Shown: positions 25,366 through 33,452 of the stretch, piece after piece
How positions within the stretch are numbered: the stretch's first letter is position 1
How the letters are laid out: each line of letters starts with the position of its first letter
Assembly (NCBI GenBank): GCA_902495325.1
Contig: CABUWK010000012.1
Coordinates: forward strand, 1 to 54,795
DNA length: 54,795 nucleotides
Source: an uncultured Acidiphilium sp.
Lineage (GTDB): Bacteria > Bacillota > Clostridia > Christensenellales > Borkfalkiaceae
Direction: 5' to 3'
Notes under the pieces: generated by a model
Database searches by the model: none
The model's input: only the letters and a program-made list of their open reading frames with translations
What the model was told of the DNA's origin: nothing
Translations under genes and position numbers: made by a program

Positions 25366-25551
25366 TTACCAGCTTGCCTTCTTCACGCCGGGAATCTGAC
25401 CTTTATAAGCCAATTCTCTGAAGCAGATACGGCAGATGCCGTATTTTCTGAGAACGGCATGGGGTCTGCCGCAGATAGAACATCTCGTATATCCTCTCGT
25501 CGAGTATTTGGGTGTCTTTTTCTGTTTGTTTATCATTGCGAGTTTTGCCAT
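25366..25551 (-). CDS. rpsZ: 30S ribosomal protein S14, zinc (type Z) form
   Basis: 61 residues with two CxxC pairs (CSICGRPHAVLRKYGICRIC), the zinc-binding short form normal in Bacillota. It ends FRELAYKGQIPGVKKASW. It assembles late into the 30S head. It lies between rplE and rpsH in standard order. The gene is also called rpsN in many annotations. Confidence 0.97.
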   Translation of the reverse strand: MAKLAMINKQKKTPKYSTRGYTRCSICGRPHAVLRKYGICRICFRELAYKGQIPGVKKASW

Positions 25552-25565
25552 GATCCGTTTTCTCC

Positions 25566-26162
25566 TTAATTAGCTTTGAAAGGCATTCCCATTGCCTTGA
25601 GAAGTTCGCGAGCCTCTTCGTCCGTCTTAGCCGTGGTCACGATGCAAATATCGAACCCTCTGACTTTTTCGATCTGGTCGTACTGGATCTCGGGGAAGAT
25701 GAGCTGTTCTTTCACGCCCATCGCGTAGTTGCCTCTGCCGTCGAAAGACTTGGAAGGAACACCCTTGAAGTCTCTCACTCTCGGAAGAGCGATGGAAACG
25801 AGCTTATCGAAAAACTCATACATCTTGTCGTTTCTCAAAGTAACCTTGATACCGACGTTCATGCCTTCTCTGACTTTGAAGTTCGCTACCGACTTCTTCG
25901 CCTTGGTGAGAACGGGCTTCTGCCCCGCAATGAGCGCAAGCTCCTGCTGTGCCATCTGAACGCTCTTCGCGTTGTCCTTCGAATCGCCGAGACCGTTGTT
26001 GATCGTGATCTTGACCATCTTGGGAACTTCGTTCACGTTCTTATAGTTGAAGTGCTTCATGAGATAAGGAACAACCTCATCCATGTACAGCTTCTTCTTT
26101 CTAGCAACGTACTTGGAATCGGTTGCAGTTTCCTTAGCAACCTGAGTCTGTTTGTCTGCCAT
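25566..26162 (-). CDS. rplE: 50S ribosomal protein L5
   Basis: 198 residues, about 18 longer than usual because of an N-terminal extension (MADKQTQVAKETATDSKYV) before the family core YMDEVVPYLMKHFNYKNVNEVP. The chosen ATG has AAGGAG directly upstream, so the extension appears translated. The rest is conserved (GQKPVLTKAKKSVANFKVREG, DFKGVPSKSFDGRGNYAMGVKEQ). L5 binds 5S rRNA and the P-site tRNA. Confidence 0.97.
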   Translation of the reverse strand: MADKQTQVAKETATDSKYVARKKKLYMDEVVPYLMKHFNYKNVNEVPKMVKITINNGLGDSKDNAKSVQMAQQELALIAGQKPVLTKAKKSVANFKVREGMNVGIKVTLRNDKMYEFFDKLVSIALPRVRDFKGVPSKSFDGRGNYAMGVKEQLIFPEIQYDQIEKVRGFDICIVTTAKTDEEARELLKAMGMPFKAN

Positions 26163-26180
26163 TTTTATTCTCCTTTAAAT

Positions 26181-26639
26181 TCAGGCTTCTTCTTTTTTGG
26201 AAGTTTTCTTGGTAGCGGTTTTCTTCGCGGTCGTTTCTTTCTTAGCCGCGGTTTCCTTCTTTGCCGTCGTTTCTTTCTTCGCGGCGGTCTTCGTTGCTTT
26301 CTTTGCGGGAGCGGCTTTCTTTACCGCCGCAACGTCTAACGCCGCGCCGCATTTCTTGCAGATTCTGACCTTCTTGCCGTTCTCTTCTTTATAAGAAACT
26401 CTCGTTGCCTTTCCGCAACCGGGACAAACGACGAGGACGTTGGAAGCGTCGATCGCGCCGACCTGAGAAACGATCGCGCTCGTTTCGTTCGCGCTTCTCG
26501 CTTTCTTGCTCTTCTTCTGAACGTTGATCCCGTCTACTTTGATCTTGTTATCCTGGGGAGCGGCGGATAAAACCTTACCCGTTTTGCCCGCGTCCTTTCC
26601 GGTCAACACCAATACCGTGTCGTTCTTTTTAACTTTCAT
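26181..26639 (-). CDS. rplX: 50S ribosomal protein L24 with long basic tail
   Basis: The start is placed at the ATG at 26639 (MKVKKNDTVLVLTGKDAGKTG), which has AGGAGAG upstream; the open frame extends 11 codons further without homology. The product has 152 residues against about 105 normally. A KOW domain lies at about 1-40 and a zinc ribbon at about 72-100 (VCPGCGKATRV ... ICKKCG). The last ~48 residues are almost only Lys, Ala, Thr and Glu with repeated AAKKET units, like histone H1 or eukaryotic ribosomal tails. L24 is an early assembly initiator beside the exit tunnel. The tail is unexplained. Confidence 0.95.
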   Translation of the reverse strand: MKVKKNDTVLVLTGKDAGKTGKVLSAAPQDNKIKVDGINVQKKSKKARSANETSAIVSQVGAIDASNVLVVCPGCGKATRVSYKEENGKKVRICKKCGAALDVAAVKKAAPAKKATKTAAKKETTAKKETAAKKETTAKKTATKKTSKKEEA

Positions 26640-26652
26640 CTCTGACCTCTCC

Positions 26653-27021
26653 TTACAGTACTTCCGGGGCAAGCGAAATGATTCTCATGTAATCCTTTTC
26701 GCGAAGTTCTCTGGCAACGGGTCCGAAGATACGGGTGCCTCTCGGTTGTTTCTGGTTATCGATGATGACGGCTGCGTTGTCGTCGAATCTGATGTGCGTG
26801 CCGTCCGGTCTTCTGAGACCCTTCGAGCTTCTTACGATAACGGCTTTCACAACGTCGCCCTTTTTCACGGCTCCGCCCGGAGTCGCCGTTTTCACACTGG
26901 CTACGATCACGTCGCCGATGTTTCCACACTTTCTGAACGAACCGCCGAGAACTCTGATGCACATGATTTCCTTAGCTCCCGAGTTGTCCGCCGCTTTTAA
27001 TCTGGTCTGTGGCTGTATCAT
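26653..27021 (-). CDS. rplN: 50S ribosomal protein L14
   Basis: 122 residues: MIQPQTRLKAADNSGAKEIMCIRVLGG at the start and RGTRIFGPVARELREKDYMRIISLAPEVL at the end, both diagnostic. It forms an intersubunit bridge and is the binding site of the silencing factor RsfS. Confidence 0.98.
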   Translation of the reverse strand: MIQPQTRLKAADNSGAKEIMCIRVLGGSFRKCGNIGDVIVASVKTATPGGAVKKGDVVKAVIVRSSKGLRRPDGTHIRFDDNAAVIIDNQKQPRGTRIFGPVARELREKDYMRIISLAPEVL

Positions 27022-27038
27022 AACTGCGTCCTCCTATA

Positions 27039-27293
27039 TTATTTCGCCTTTTCGATGATTTCGGCGACTCTCCAGTTCTTGTCTTTGGAAAGTTTTCTCG
27101 TCTCGACGATTCTGACTTTGTCGCCTACGCCGCACTCGTTGTTCTCGTCGTGCGCCTTGTAGTTTTTGGAAGTCGTCAGGGTCTTCTTGTAAAGGGGATG
27201 TTTCGCCTTCGATTCCACGTTGACGACGACCGTCTTATCCATTTTGTCGGAAGTTACGATACCGACTCTTTCTTTTCTTAAATTTCTTTCCAT
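27039..27293 (-). CDS. rpsQ: 30S ribosomal protein S17
   Basis: 84 residues with an OB fold: RKERVGIVTSDKMDKTVVVNVE, HPLYKKTLTTSKNYKAHDE and GDKVRIVETRKLSKDKNWRV. It binds 16S rRNA early in assembly. Gap of 13 nt after rpmC. Confidence 0.98.
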   Translation of the reverse strand: MERNLRKERVGIVTSDKMDKTVVVNVESKAKHPLYKKTLTTSKNYKAHDENNECGVGDKVRIVETRKLSKDKNWRVAEIIEKAK

Positions 27294-27306
27294 GTCTCTC
27301 CTCCGT

Positions 27307-27507
27307 TCAAGCGTTCGCCTTCAATTCTCTGGCGCGGATTTCGGTCTTGATTCTGGCGATATCCTTCTTCGTCGTGGTGATGACGTTGGGATTTTCGAGT
27401 TGTCCGGTGGCGTGGTTGAAACGCAATTTAAAAAGTTCATCCTTCAAATCGGCGAGCTTGCTCGTCAATTCGTCGTTGGTCATTCCGTGAATTTCCTGTG
27501 CTTTCAT
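27307..27507 (-). CDS. rpmC: 50S ribosomal protein L29
   Basis: 66 residues, a helical hairpin: MTNDELTSKLADLKDELFKLRFNHATGQLENP followed by KKDIARIKTEIRARE. It lies at the tunnel exit, where it helps form the docking site for SRP and trigger factor. Confidence 0.97.
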   Translation of the reverse strand: MKAQEIHGMTNDELTSKLADLKDELFKLRFNHATGQLENPNVITTTKKDIARIKTEIRARELKANA

Positions 27508-27509
27508 GA

Positions 27510-27941
27510 TTAACCTTCCGCTCCTTCGTTGTTATTCTCTTTCTTGACGAATTTCGTCTTGATGGGGAGCTTGTAGCCGGCAAGTCTCATAGCTTCTCTC
27601 GCGTCGGCTTCCGAAACGCCTGCCATTTCAAACAAAACTCTGCCCGGCTTTACGACAGCCACCCAATATTCGACGGAACCTTTACCGGAACCCATTCTGG
27701 TTTCGGCGGGTTTCTTCGTGATGGGTTTGTGGGGGAAGATGTCGATCCATACCTGACCGCCACGTTTGATGAATCTCGTCATCGCGATACGTGCGGCTTC
27801 TATCTGATTGGAAGAAACCCAGGCGGAACCGTCGGCTACGAGTGCGTAATCGCCATAAGCAATTTTGTTGCCCTTGGTAACCTTACCCGTCATTCTGCCG
27901 CGGTGCTGCTTTCTTCTCTTAACTCTCTTCGGCATTAACAT
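27510..27941 (-). CDS. rplP: 50S ribosomal protein L16
   Basis: 143 residues: MLMPKRVKRRKQHRGRMTGK at the start and IKRGGQVWIDIFPHKPITKKPAETRMGSGKG in the centre. L16 organises the A-site region and is added late in 50S assembly. The start is 1 nt from the rpsC stop, so the two are probably coupled. Confidence 0.98.
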   Translation of the reverse strand: MLMPKRVKRRKQHRGRMTGKVTKGNKIAYGDYALVADGSAWVSSNQIEAARIAMTRFIKRGGQVWIDIFPHKPITKKPAETRMGSGKGSVEYWVAVVKPGRVLFEMAGVSEADAREAMRLAGYKLPIKTKFVKKENNNEGAEG

Positions 27942-27942
27942 A

Positions 27943-28605
27943 TTAAGCTTCGCCTCCTTCCGTTCTCTTTGCTTCGCCTAAAACTTCGCCCTTGTACACC
28001 CAGACTTTCACGCCGATCGCGCCGAAAGTCGTGTGAGCCGTAGCGAAACCGTAATCGATATCCGCGCGAAGGGTCTGCAGGGGGATAGAACCGTCGTGGT
28101 ACTGTTCGCATCTTGCGATTTCGGCACCGTCGAGACGGCCGCTTACCATAACTTTGACACCCTTGACGCCAACTCTCATCGCTTTGGTGATCGCCTGCTT
28201 CATACATCTTCTGAAAGACGCTCTCTTTTCAAGCTGAGCCGCGATGGATTCCGCAACGAGCTGTGCGTCGCCGTCCGGTCTCTTCACTTCGATGATGTTT
28301 ACGGCAACTTGCTTACCTTTCGTGATCTTGGAAAGATTTTTCTTCATCACTTCGATCTCGGCGCCGGCTTTTCCGATCAGCACGCCCGGACGAGCCGTGT
28401 GGATGACGATCGCGATTCTGCCTGCCGCTCTTTCAATGAAAATCTTGGAGATCGCCGAAGCATAATAGGTCGATTTGATATATTTTCTGATTTCGTAGTC
28501 TTCTTTCAGATAAGCTCCGAAATCTTTTTTGTCGGCATACCATTGGGTATCCCAGTTTTTGATGATTCCTACTCTTAAACCGTGCGGATTAACTTTCTGT
28601 CCCAT
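27943..28605 (-). CDS. rpsC: 30S ribosomal protein S3
   Basis: 220 residues. It starts GQKVNPHGLRVGIIKNWDTQWYADKKDF. The KH domain (about 40-110) includes HTARPGVLIGKAGAEIEVMKK, and the C-terminal domain contains MVSGRLDGAEIARCEQYHDGSIPLQTLRADIDYGFA. It surrounds the mRNA entry channel. Confidence 0.98.
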   Translation of the reverse strand: MGQKVNPHGLRVGIIKNWDTQWYADKKDFGAYLKEDYEIRKYIKSTYYASAISKIFIERAAGRIAIVIHTARPGVLIGKAGAEIEVMKKNLSKITKGKQVAVNIIEVKRPDGDAQLVAESIAAQLEKRASFRRCMKQAITKAMRVGVKGVKVMVSGRLDGAEIARCEQYHDGSIPLQTLRADIDYGFATAHTTFGAIGVKVWVYKGEVLGEAKRTEGGEA

Positions 28606-28615
28606 AATAGCCTCC

Positions 28616-29005
28616 TTACTTGGTCATCGCGTCGAGAACGACGGTAATGTGGCAGGTTCTCTTCAGAATTCTGAACCCTCTGCCGTGAGCCATCGGCTGC
28701 ATTCTCTTGAGCGTCGGTCCCTGATCGGCATAACATTCGGCGATTTTGAGATCCGCCATGTTCATTCCGAGGTTGTGTTCCGCGTTCGCACCGGCGGAAA
28801 GAACTACCTTTTTGATCGGTTCCGCACCGGCTTTGCTGACGTTTTCGAGAATCGCCACCGCTTCGGTCACGCTTTTGCCTCTGATCAGATCGAGAACCAC
28901 TCTGACTTTATAAGGAGAGATTCTGATATACTTCGCAACCGCTCTGGGTCTTTTGTCTTTGTTTTCCTCAATTCTCTGAGTTTTCAATTTCATGTTCTTA
29001 GCCAT
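28616..29005 (-). CDS. rplV: 50S ribosomal protein L22
   Basis: 129 residues. The N-terminus carries about 20 extra basic residues before ARAVAKYIRISPYKVRVVLDLIRGKSV. The beta-hairpin tip that lines the exit tunnel is in the MQPMAHGRGFRILKRTCHI region. Mutations at this hairpin are known to give macrolide resistance; nothing unusual is seen here. Confidence 0.97.
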   Translation of the reverse strand: MAKNMKLKTQRIEENKDKRPRAVAKYIRISPYKVRVVLDLIRGKSVTEAVAILENVSKAGAEPIKKVVLSAGANAEHNLGMNMADLKIAECYADQGPTLKRMQPMAHGRGFRILKRTCHITVVLDAMTK

Positions 29006-29021
29006 TGTACCTTACCTCCGA

Positions 29022-29294
29022 TCAGCCTGTCGTCTTCGAGCCGGAATGCCCTTTGAACGTTCTGGTGGGAGCGAACTCTCCGAGTTTGCAGCCGACCATA
29101 TCCTCGGTGATATATACGGGAACGTGTTTTCTTCCGTCGTAAACGGCGATCGTGTGACCTACCATCTGGGGGAAGATCGTCGAGCTTCTCGACCACGTTT
29201 TCAATACCGATTTTTTATTCTCGGCGTTCATCGCTTCTACTCTTGCAAGAAGTTTTTCCTGCACGAAAGGTCCTTTTTTAACGCTTCTGCTCAT
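29022..29294 (-). CDS. rpsS: 30S ribosomal protein S19
   Basis: 90 residues: MSRSVKKGPFVQEKLLARV, WSRSSTIFPQMVGHTIAVYDGRKHVPV, and the end KLGEFAPTRTFKGHSG. It forms part of the 30S head with S13. Confidence 0.98.
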   Translation of the reverse strand: MSRSVKKGPFVQEKLLARVEAMNAENKKSVLKTWSRSSTIFPQMVGHTIAVYDGRKHVPVYITEDMVGCKLGEFAPTRTFKGHSGSKTTG

Positions 29295-29308
29295 AAACCG
29301 TAACCTCC

Positions 29309-30136
29309 TTAATTGACTCTCTTGATGATGAATTTAGAGGTCTTATTCTTCTTCTTTCTCGTCTTATAACCGAGAGCGGGTTTACCCCAAGGAGTCATAG
29401 GACCTGCGTGACCGACAGGGCACTTACCTTCACCACCGCCGTGGGGGTGATCGCAGGGGTTCATGACGGAACCTCTGACGGTAGGTCTGATACCCATATG
29501 TCTGACCTTACCGGCTTTACCGATACGGATGATCTCGTGATCGAGGTTACCCACCTGACCGACGGTCGCCTTGCATTTCACGGAAACGTATCTCATTTCG
29601 CCGCTCGGCATTTTAAGAGTTGCCATATTGCCCTCTTTCGCCATGAGCTGAGCCGCCATACCGGCAGCTCTCGCGATCTGTCCGCCTTTGCCGGGCTGAA
29701 GTTCGATGTTGTGAACCATGGTACCAACGGGGATCGCTTCGAGAGGAAGCGCGTTGCCCACTTTGATGTCGGCGTCCGCACCGGAAACGATCACGTCGCC
29801 TACGCTTAATCCGATGGGAGCGAGAATGTATCTCTTTTCCCCGTCTTCATAGCAAAGAAGAGCGATGTTTGCCGTTCTGTTCGGATCGTATTCGATCGTT
29901 TTGACGACCGCTTTCACGCCGTCTTTGTTTCTTTTGAAATCGATGATACGATATTTTCTCTTATTGCCGCCGCCGTGATGTCTGACGGTGATTTTACCCT
30001 GAGCGTTACGCCCTGCGGTGTGTCTCTGATCTTCAACGAGAGATCTTTCGGGTTTCGTGCAGGTAATTTCTTCGAACGTGCTTACCGTCATGAAACGACG
30101 CGCCGCGGAAGTCGGTTTATATCTCTTAATACCCAT
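29309..30136 (-). CDS. rplB: 50S ribosomal protein L2
   Basis: 275 residues, full length. It starts GIKRYKPTSAARRFMTVSTFEEIT, with the OB/SH3 core and C-terminal MNPCDHPHGGGEGKCPVGHAGPMTPWGKPALGYKTRKKK. The conserved His in the HPHGGGEG stretch is near the peptidyl-transferase centre. Confidence 0.98.
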   Translation of the reverse strand: MGIKRYKPTSAARRFMTVSTFEEITCTKPERSLVEDQRHTAGRNAQGKITVRHHGGGNKRKYRIIDFKRNKDGVKAVVKTIEYDPNRTANIALLCYEDGEKRYILAPIGLSVGDVIVSGADADIKVGNALPLEAIPVGTMVHNIELQPGKGGQIARAAGMAAQLMAKEGNMATLKMPSGEMRYVSVKCKATVGQVGNLDHEIIRIGKAGKVRHMGIRPTVRGSVMNPCDHPHGGGEGKCPVGHAGPMTPWGKPALGYKTRKKKNKTSKFIIKRVN

Positions 30137-30153
30137 AATTTAAGTCCTCCGTA

Positions 30154-30441
30154 TTATTGCAACGACTCGAAGAACGCGACAGGCTTGCTGTCCTTCTTCA
30201 GCGTAACGATTGCCTTCTTGTAGTCGGAAGTATATCCCTGACTTCTGCCCATTCTCTTGAGCTTTCCGTGGCAATTCGCGGTGTTGACTTTTTCCACCTG
30301 AACGTCAAACAGCTTTTCGACTGCGAGTTTGATTTCGGTTTTGTTTGCGTTTTTCGCAACGACGAAAGTGTATTTCTTATCTTTGATCGTCGCGTAGCTC
30401 TTCTCGGAAAGAAGAGGCTTAATAATGATATCTCTTTCCAT
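30154..30441 (-). CDS. rplW: 50S ribosomal protein L23
   Basis: 95 residues: DIIIKPLLSEKSYATIKDKKYTFVVAKNANKTEIKLAVEKLF is diagnostic. L23 is the docking site for trigger factor and SRP at the tunnel exit. Its ATG shares one base with the rplD stop (TAATG), so translation is coupled. Confidence 0.98.
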   Translation of the reverse strand: MERDIIIKPLLSEKSYATIKDKKYTFVVAKNANKTEIKLAVEKLFDVQVEKVNTANCHGKLKRMGRSQGYTSDYKKAIVTLKKDSKPVAFFESLQ

Positions 30442-31067
30442 TATTCTCCGTAAACCTCCTGTAATTTCTCAACAGCGCCTTTCGCGATGACGATCACCGC
30501 GTTTTTCACGACGTCATAGGTGTTGAGCTGATCGACGGGAAGGGTCTGCATTTCCTGGATGTTGCGAGCGGCTCTGATCACGAGCTGATCGTTGTCATTC
30601 ATAACCATGAGAACGGTTTTCTCAAAGTTGAACGCATTGCGGAAAGCAACCATTTCTTTCGTCTTTCCTTCTTTCACGGCGATATCCTCGAGCACGTAAA
30701 ACTCACCGTCGGAGATCTTCTGAGAAAGGGCGGAGAAAAGCGCCGTTCTCTTTGCCGTAATGTTCATCTTCTTGCTGTAGTCTCTGGACTTGGGAGCAAA
30801 CACGACGCCGCCCTTGATCCACTGGGGAGCTCTGGTCGAACCCTGTCTCGCGTTACCCGTGCCCTTCTGTCTCCAGGGCTTCTTTCCGCCGCCGCGGACT
30901 TCCGTTCTGGTAAGAGTGCCCTTCGTGCCCTGACGGCTGTTCGCAAGTCTGGTCACGACCGCCTGATGAATGAGCGGCTCATTGTATTCGATGGCGAACA
31001 GTTCGTCCGCAAGATCCATCGTGCCGGTCTCTTTCCCGTTCATATTGTAAATTTTAACGTTTGGCAT
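30441..31067 (-). CDS. rplD: 50S ribosomal protein L4
   Basis: 208 residues from the ATG at 31067 (MPNVKIYNMNGKETG). A GTG three codons upstream is only one base from AAGGAG and so a poor start. The extended loop reads TKGTLTRTEVRGGGKKPWRQKGTGNARQGSTRAPQW and reaches into the exit tunnel. In E. coli L4 also represses the S10 operon through its leader; a leader hairpin is present here at 32134-32163. Confidence 0.96.
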   Translation of the reverse strand: MPNVKIYNMNGKETGTMDLADELFAIEYNEPLIHQAVVTRLANSRQGTKGTLTRTEVRGGGKKPWRQKGTGNARQGSTRAPQWIKGGVVFAPKSRDYSKKMNITAKRTALFSALSQKISDGEFYVLEDIAVKEGKTKEMVAFRNAFNFEKTVLMVMNDNDQLVIRAARNIQEMQTLPVDQLNTYDVVKNAVIVIAKGAVEKLQEVYGE

Positions 31068-31081
31068 ATTCTTCACACTCC

Positions 31082-31711
31082 TTATTTCGCGGTATTAACG
31101 ACCGTTACGATTCCGCCCTTGGGTCCGGGAATGGCTCCTTTGATCAGGAGAACGTTTCTGGCGGCGTCTACCTTGACGACTTCAAGGTTCTGAACAGTCA
31201 CTCTTTCGTTACCGTATTGTCCCGGCATGTGCTTGTTCTTGAAAACTCTCGACGGCGAGCTGTTTGCGCCCATAGAACCGACTTCTCTGTGCACGGGGCC
31301 AACGCCGTGGGTCATCTTCAGTCTCTGCTGATTCCATCTCTTGATGACGCCGGAGAAACCGTGACCTTTCGTCTGTCCCACAACGTCGATCTTGTCGCCT
31401 TCCGCGAAAGTTTCGACCGTGATGACTTGTCCTACCGTGTACACGCTCGTGTCGTCAAGTCTGAACTCTTTCATGACTTTCTGAGGAGCGACGCCCGCTT
31501 TTTTGAACTGACCCGCTTCGGGTTTGTTGAGCGCCTTCTCTTCGACCGCGCCGAAACCGACTTTAACGGCTTCGTAACCGTCTTTCTCGATCGTTTTGAT
31601 CTGAACGACCGGGCAAGGACCGGCTTCAACGACCGTGACCGGGATTACTTTTCCGTCTGCGGAAAAGATCTGGGTCATGCCTAACTTCTTTCCAATGATT
31701 GCTTTATTCAT
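31082..31711 (-). CDS. rplC: 50S ribosomal protein L3
   Basis: 209 residues: NKAIIGKKLGMTQIFSADGKVIPVTVVEAGPC and GFSGVIKRWNQQRLKMTHG, with the conserved GSMGANSSPSRVFKNKHMPGQYG loop reaching toward the peptidyl-transferase centre. Starts the large-subunit assembly with L24. Confidence 0.98.
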   Translation of the reverse strand: MNKAIIGKKLGMTQIFSADGKVIPVTVVEAGPCPVVQIKTIEKDGYEAVKVGFGAVEEKALNKPEAGQFKKAGVAPQKVMKEFRLDDTSVYTVGQVITVETFAEGDKIDVVGQTKGHGFSGVIKRWNQQRLKMTHGVGPVHREVGSMGANSSPSRVFKNKHMPGQYGNERVTVQNLEVVKVDAARNVLLIKGAIPGPKGGIVTVVNTAK

Positions 31712-31761
31712 AGATAAAGTTCACCTCCGTATATTAAAAAACGTTTTTACCTTGATTTGAA

Positions 31762-32061
31762 TCAGAGCTTGATCTTTACGTCAACGCCCGCCGGAAGATG
31801 GATCGAGTCGAGAATCTTAGCGTTCGTGGAGTAAATGTCGATAAGTCTCTTATGAGTTCTTATCTCGAACTGTTCTCTGCTGTCCTTATACTTGTGGGGG
31901 GAACGAAGGATCGTTACGACTTCCTTTTCCGTAGGAAGGGGAATGGGTCCGCTGATCTTAGCGCCCGCTTTTTTCATGGTTTCCACGATTCTTTCCGTTG
32001 CCTGGTCGACCATCTTGTGATCGTAAGCCGCCAACTTGATTCTGATTTTCTGACCTGCCAT
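31762..32061 (-). CDS. rpsJ: 30S ribosomal protein S10
   Basis: 99 residues: QKIRIKLAAYDHKMVDQATERIVETMKKAGAKISGPIPLPTEK and the end SIHLPAGVDVKIKL. Besides its 30S role, S10 (NusE) works with NusB in antitermination. It is the first gene of the long ribosomal operon. AGGT-type Shine-Dalgarno (GGAGG) lies just upstream. Confidence 0.98.
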   Translation of the reverse strand: MAGQKIRIKLAAYDHKMVDQATERIVETMKKAGAKISGPIPLPTEKEVVTILRSPHKYKDSREQFEIRTHKRLIDIYSTNAKILDSIHLPAGVDVKIKL

Positions 32062-32319
32062 TGTGTTACCTCCGATTTTATACTAACATATTGTCAACAT
32101 TGCCGTGTGTGTCGCGCTTCGAGCAATAAAAAATCATTCGCCGCTGTGTATTTTTGCGAATGACCAATACCGTTCTTTCCCGCGGTTAGTCGCAAGGGTT
32201 AAACCCTCACATTTGTCAACGAAAATTATCTTCCCGCTCATTCTCCGGGTTCCGGATCCCGAAGGCGAGCACGGTTTCAAGTAACTTTCCGTCTCAACCC
32301 ATATCAACACAGCCTATAT
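32062..32319 (-). promoter_or_regulatory. S10 operon leader (about 255 nt)
   Basis: The region between the -10 at 32325-32320 and rpsJ has no open reading frame of note. It contains a hairpin with a T-tract (32134-32163), a perfect palindrome GGGTTTAACCC near 32195, and a GATCCGGAACCC/GGGTTCCGGATC-type palindromic patch near 32250. A leader this long before rpsJ suggests regulation of the operon after transcription starts. Confidence 0.6.
32128..32163 (-). terminator. attenuator-like hairpin in the S10 leader
   Basis: On the minus strand TCATTCGC pairs perfectly with GCGAATGA and is followed by TTTTTTA. It lies about 70 nt upstream of the rpsJ start and about 155 nt downstream of the promoter. 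A terminator inside the leader implies attenuation, as known for the E. coli S10 leader with L4. The ligand here is unknown. Confidence 0.65.
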
Positions 32320-32348
32320 ATAATACTAAATTCTTCCGATAAAGTCAA
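32320..32348 (-). promoter_or_regulatory. promoter of the S10-spc-alpha operon
   Basis: On the minus strand, -35 TTGACT (32348-32343), a 17-nt spacer, and -10 TATTAT (32325-32320). It is the only strong promoter seen before rpsJ. Confidence 0.8.
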
Positions 32349-32436
32349 ACGTTTTTCATCTCTTTTTTATTTTTATTTCCGTTTTTTTCGGCTTTTTGCG
32401 TCTTTCGCCTTAAAATCCCCTTTTCCGCGCAAAAAT

Positions 32437-32477
32437 AAAAAAAGAGACGGGGCAAATAAACTTTCCGCCGTCTCTTT
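32437..32477 (-). terminator. terminator after the PfkB-family kinase gene
   Basis: On the minus strand GAGACGG pairs with CCGTCTC, extended by flanking A/T pairs, and is followed by a T-rich run (TTTTTTTATTTTT). It isolates the sugar kinase gene from the ribosomal operon. Confidence 0.85.
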
Positions 32478-32513
32478 TCCGACTATATTATATATAATGT
32501 GAGACTTTTTCTT

Positions 32514-33443
32514 TCAGCACAGAATTTTCTCCACGGAAATCTTTTCGTAGATCTCGCGGAATTTCTCGTAATAAAAGAGATTGGTTCCGGGCGTGGTGAC
32601 CGAAGCGGTACCCGCCGCCACCGCCGTGCGGAGGATCTCCTCCTTATCCGCCCCTTCTTCCGTAAACCGGGCGACCGCCGCAACCATACTGTCTCCCGCA
32701 CCAACGGTGCTGTTTACCGCCACGTTCGCGCTCTTGCAGTACCAGGCGGAAGACCCGTCCGTCAGGATCGCCCCCTTTCTGCCGAGCGACAACAGAACGT
32801 TTTCCGCCCCGCCGTCGATCAGTTTCCGGCAACCCTTCAAAATATCGTTCGTATCCGTATACGTCTCGCCCGTCAGCTCCTGCAATTCGGCAAGATTGGG
32901 TTTCACGAAATACGGGTGCGCTTTCAGGGCGCAAAGCAGGCGGTTTCCCGTCGCGTCCACGATCGCTTTCGTCCCTTCCGGCAAAACGGACGCGAGACGA
33001 TAGTAATAGTCTTCCGGAACGCCCGTCGGCAAGGAGCCGCTCATCACGACAACTCCCGCCTGTTTCGAAAGTTCTTTCACGAGAGAAATCAGTTCTTCCT
33101 GCTTTTCTTCCGTAACGGGGTCCCCTTTATCGTTCAGCTCTGTCAGCATGGACTTATTGTCGACCACTTTGTAATTGGTGCGGGCGTTGCCGTCGTTCCA
33201 GACAAACGTGTTTTTCACCCCTTCGCCGTCGAGCGTATGCACGAACATCGCCCCGTTTCCGTTATAGAGAAACCCCGTGGCAAAGCTGTCTCCTTTCAGC
33301 CGCGCAACGCCGATCGCCGCGTTCAGAGCCTTGCCCGAATACGTTATGACTTTGTTGTCGATCCTGTTGGTCGCGCCGACTTTCAATGTTTCCACCTCTA
33401 CCGTGCAATCGACGCTCGGATTCGGGCAAACGGATAATACCAT
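32514..33443 (-). CDS. PfkB-family sugar-phosphate kinase (1-phosphofructokinase type)
   Basis: 309 residues. It starts LSVCPNPSVDCTVEVE, as in the 1-phosphofructokinase / tagatose-6-phosphate kinase subgroup. The GKALNAAIGVARL stretch binds the sugar phosphate, and the anion-hole/catalytic motif STVGAGDSMVAAV (about residue 247-259) holds the catalytic Asp. The expected reaction is ATP-dependent phosphorylation of fructose-1-phosphate or a related sugar phosphate. No PTS or transcriptional regulator is adjacent, so the substrate cannot be fixed from context. It follows the EF-G-like gene by 9 nt, an unexpected operon partner. Confidence 0.88.
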   Translation of the reverse strand: MVLSVCPNPSVDCTVEVETLKVGATNRIDNKVITYSGKALNAAIGVARLKGDSFATGFLYNGNGAMFVHTLDGEGVKNTFVWNDGNARTNYKVVDNKSMLTELNDKGDPVTEEKQEELISLVKELSKQAGVVVMSGSLPTGVPEDYYYRLASVLPEGTKAIVDATGNRLLCALKAHPYFVKPNLAELQELTGETYTDTNDILKGCRKLIDGGAENVLLSLGRKGAILTDGSSAWYCKSANVAVNSTVGAGDSMVAAVARFTEEGADKEEILRTAVAAGTASVTTPGTNLFYYEKFREIYEKISVEKILC

Positions 33444-33452
33444 GATTTGTTT

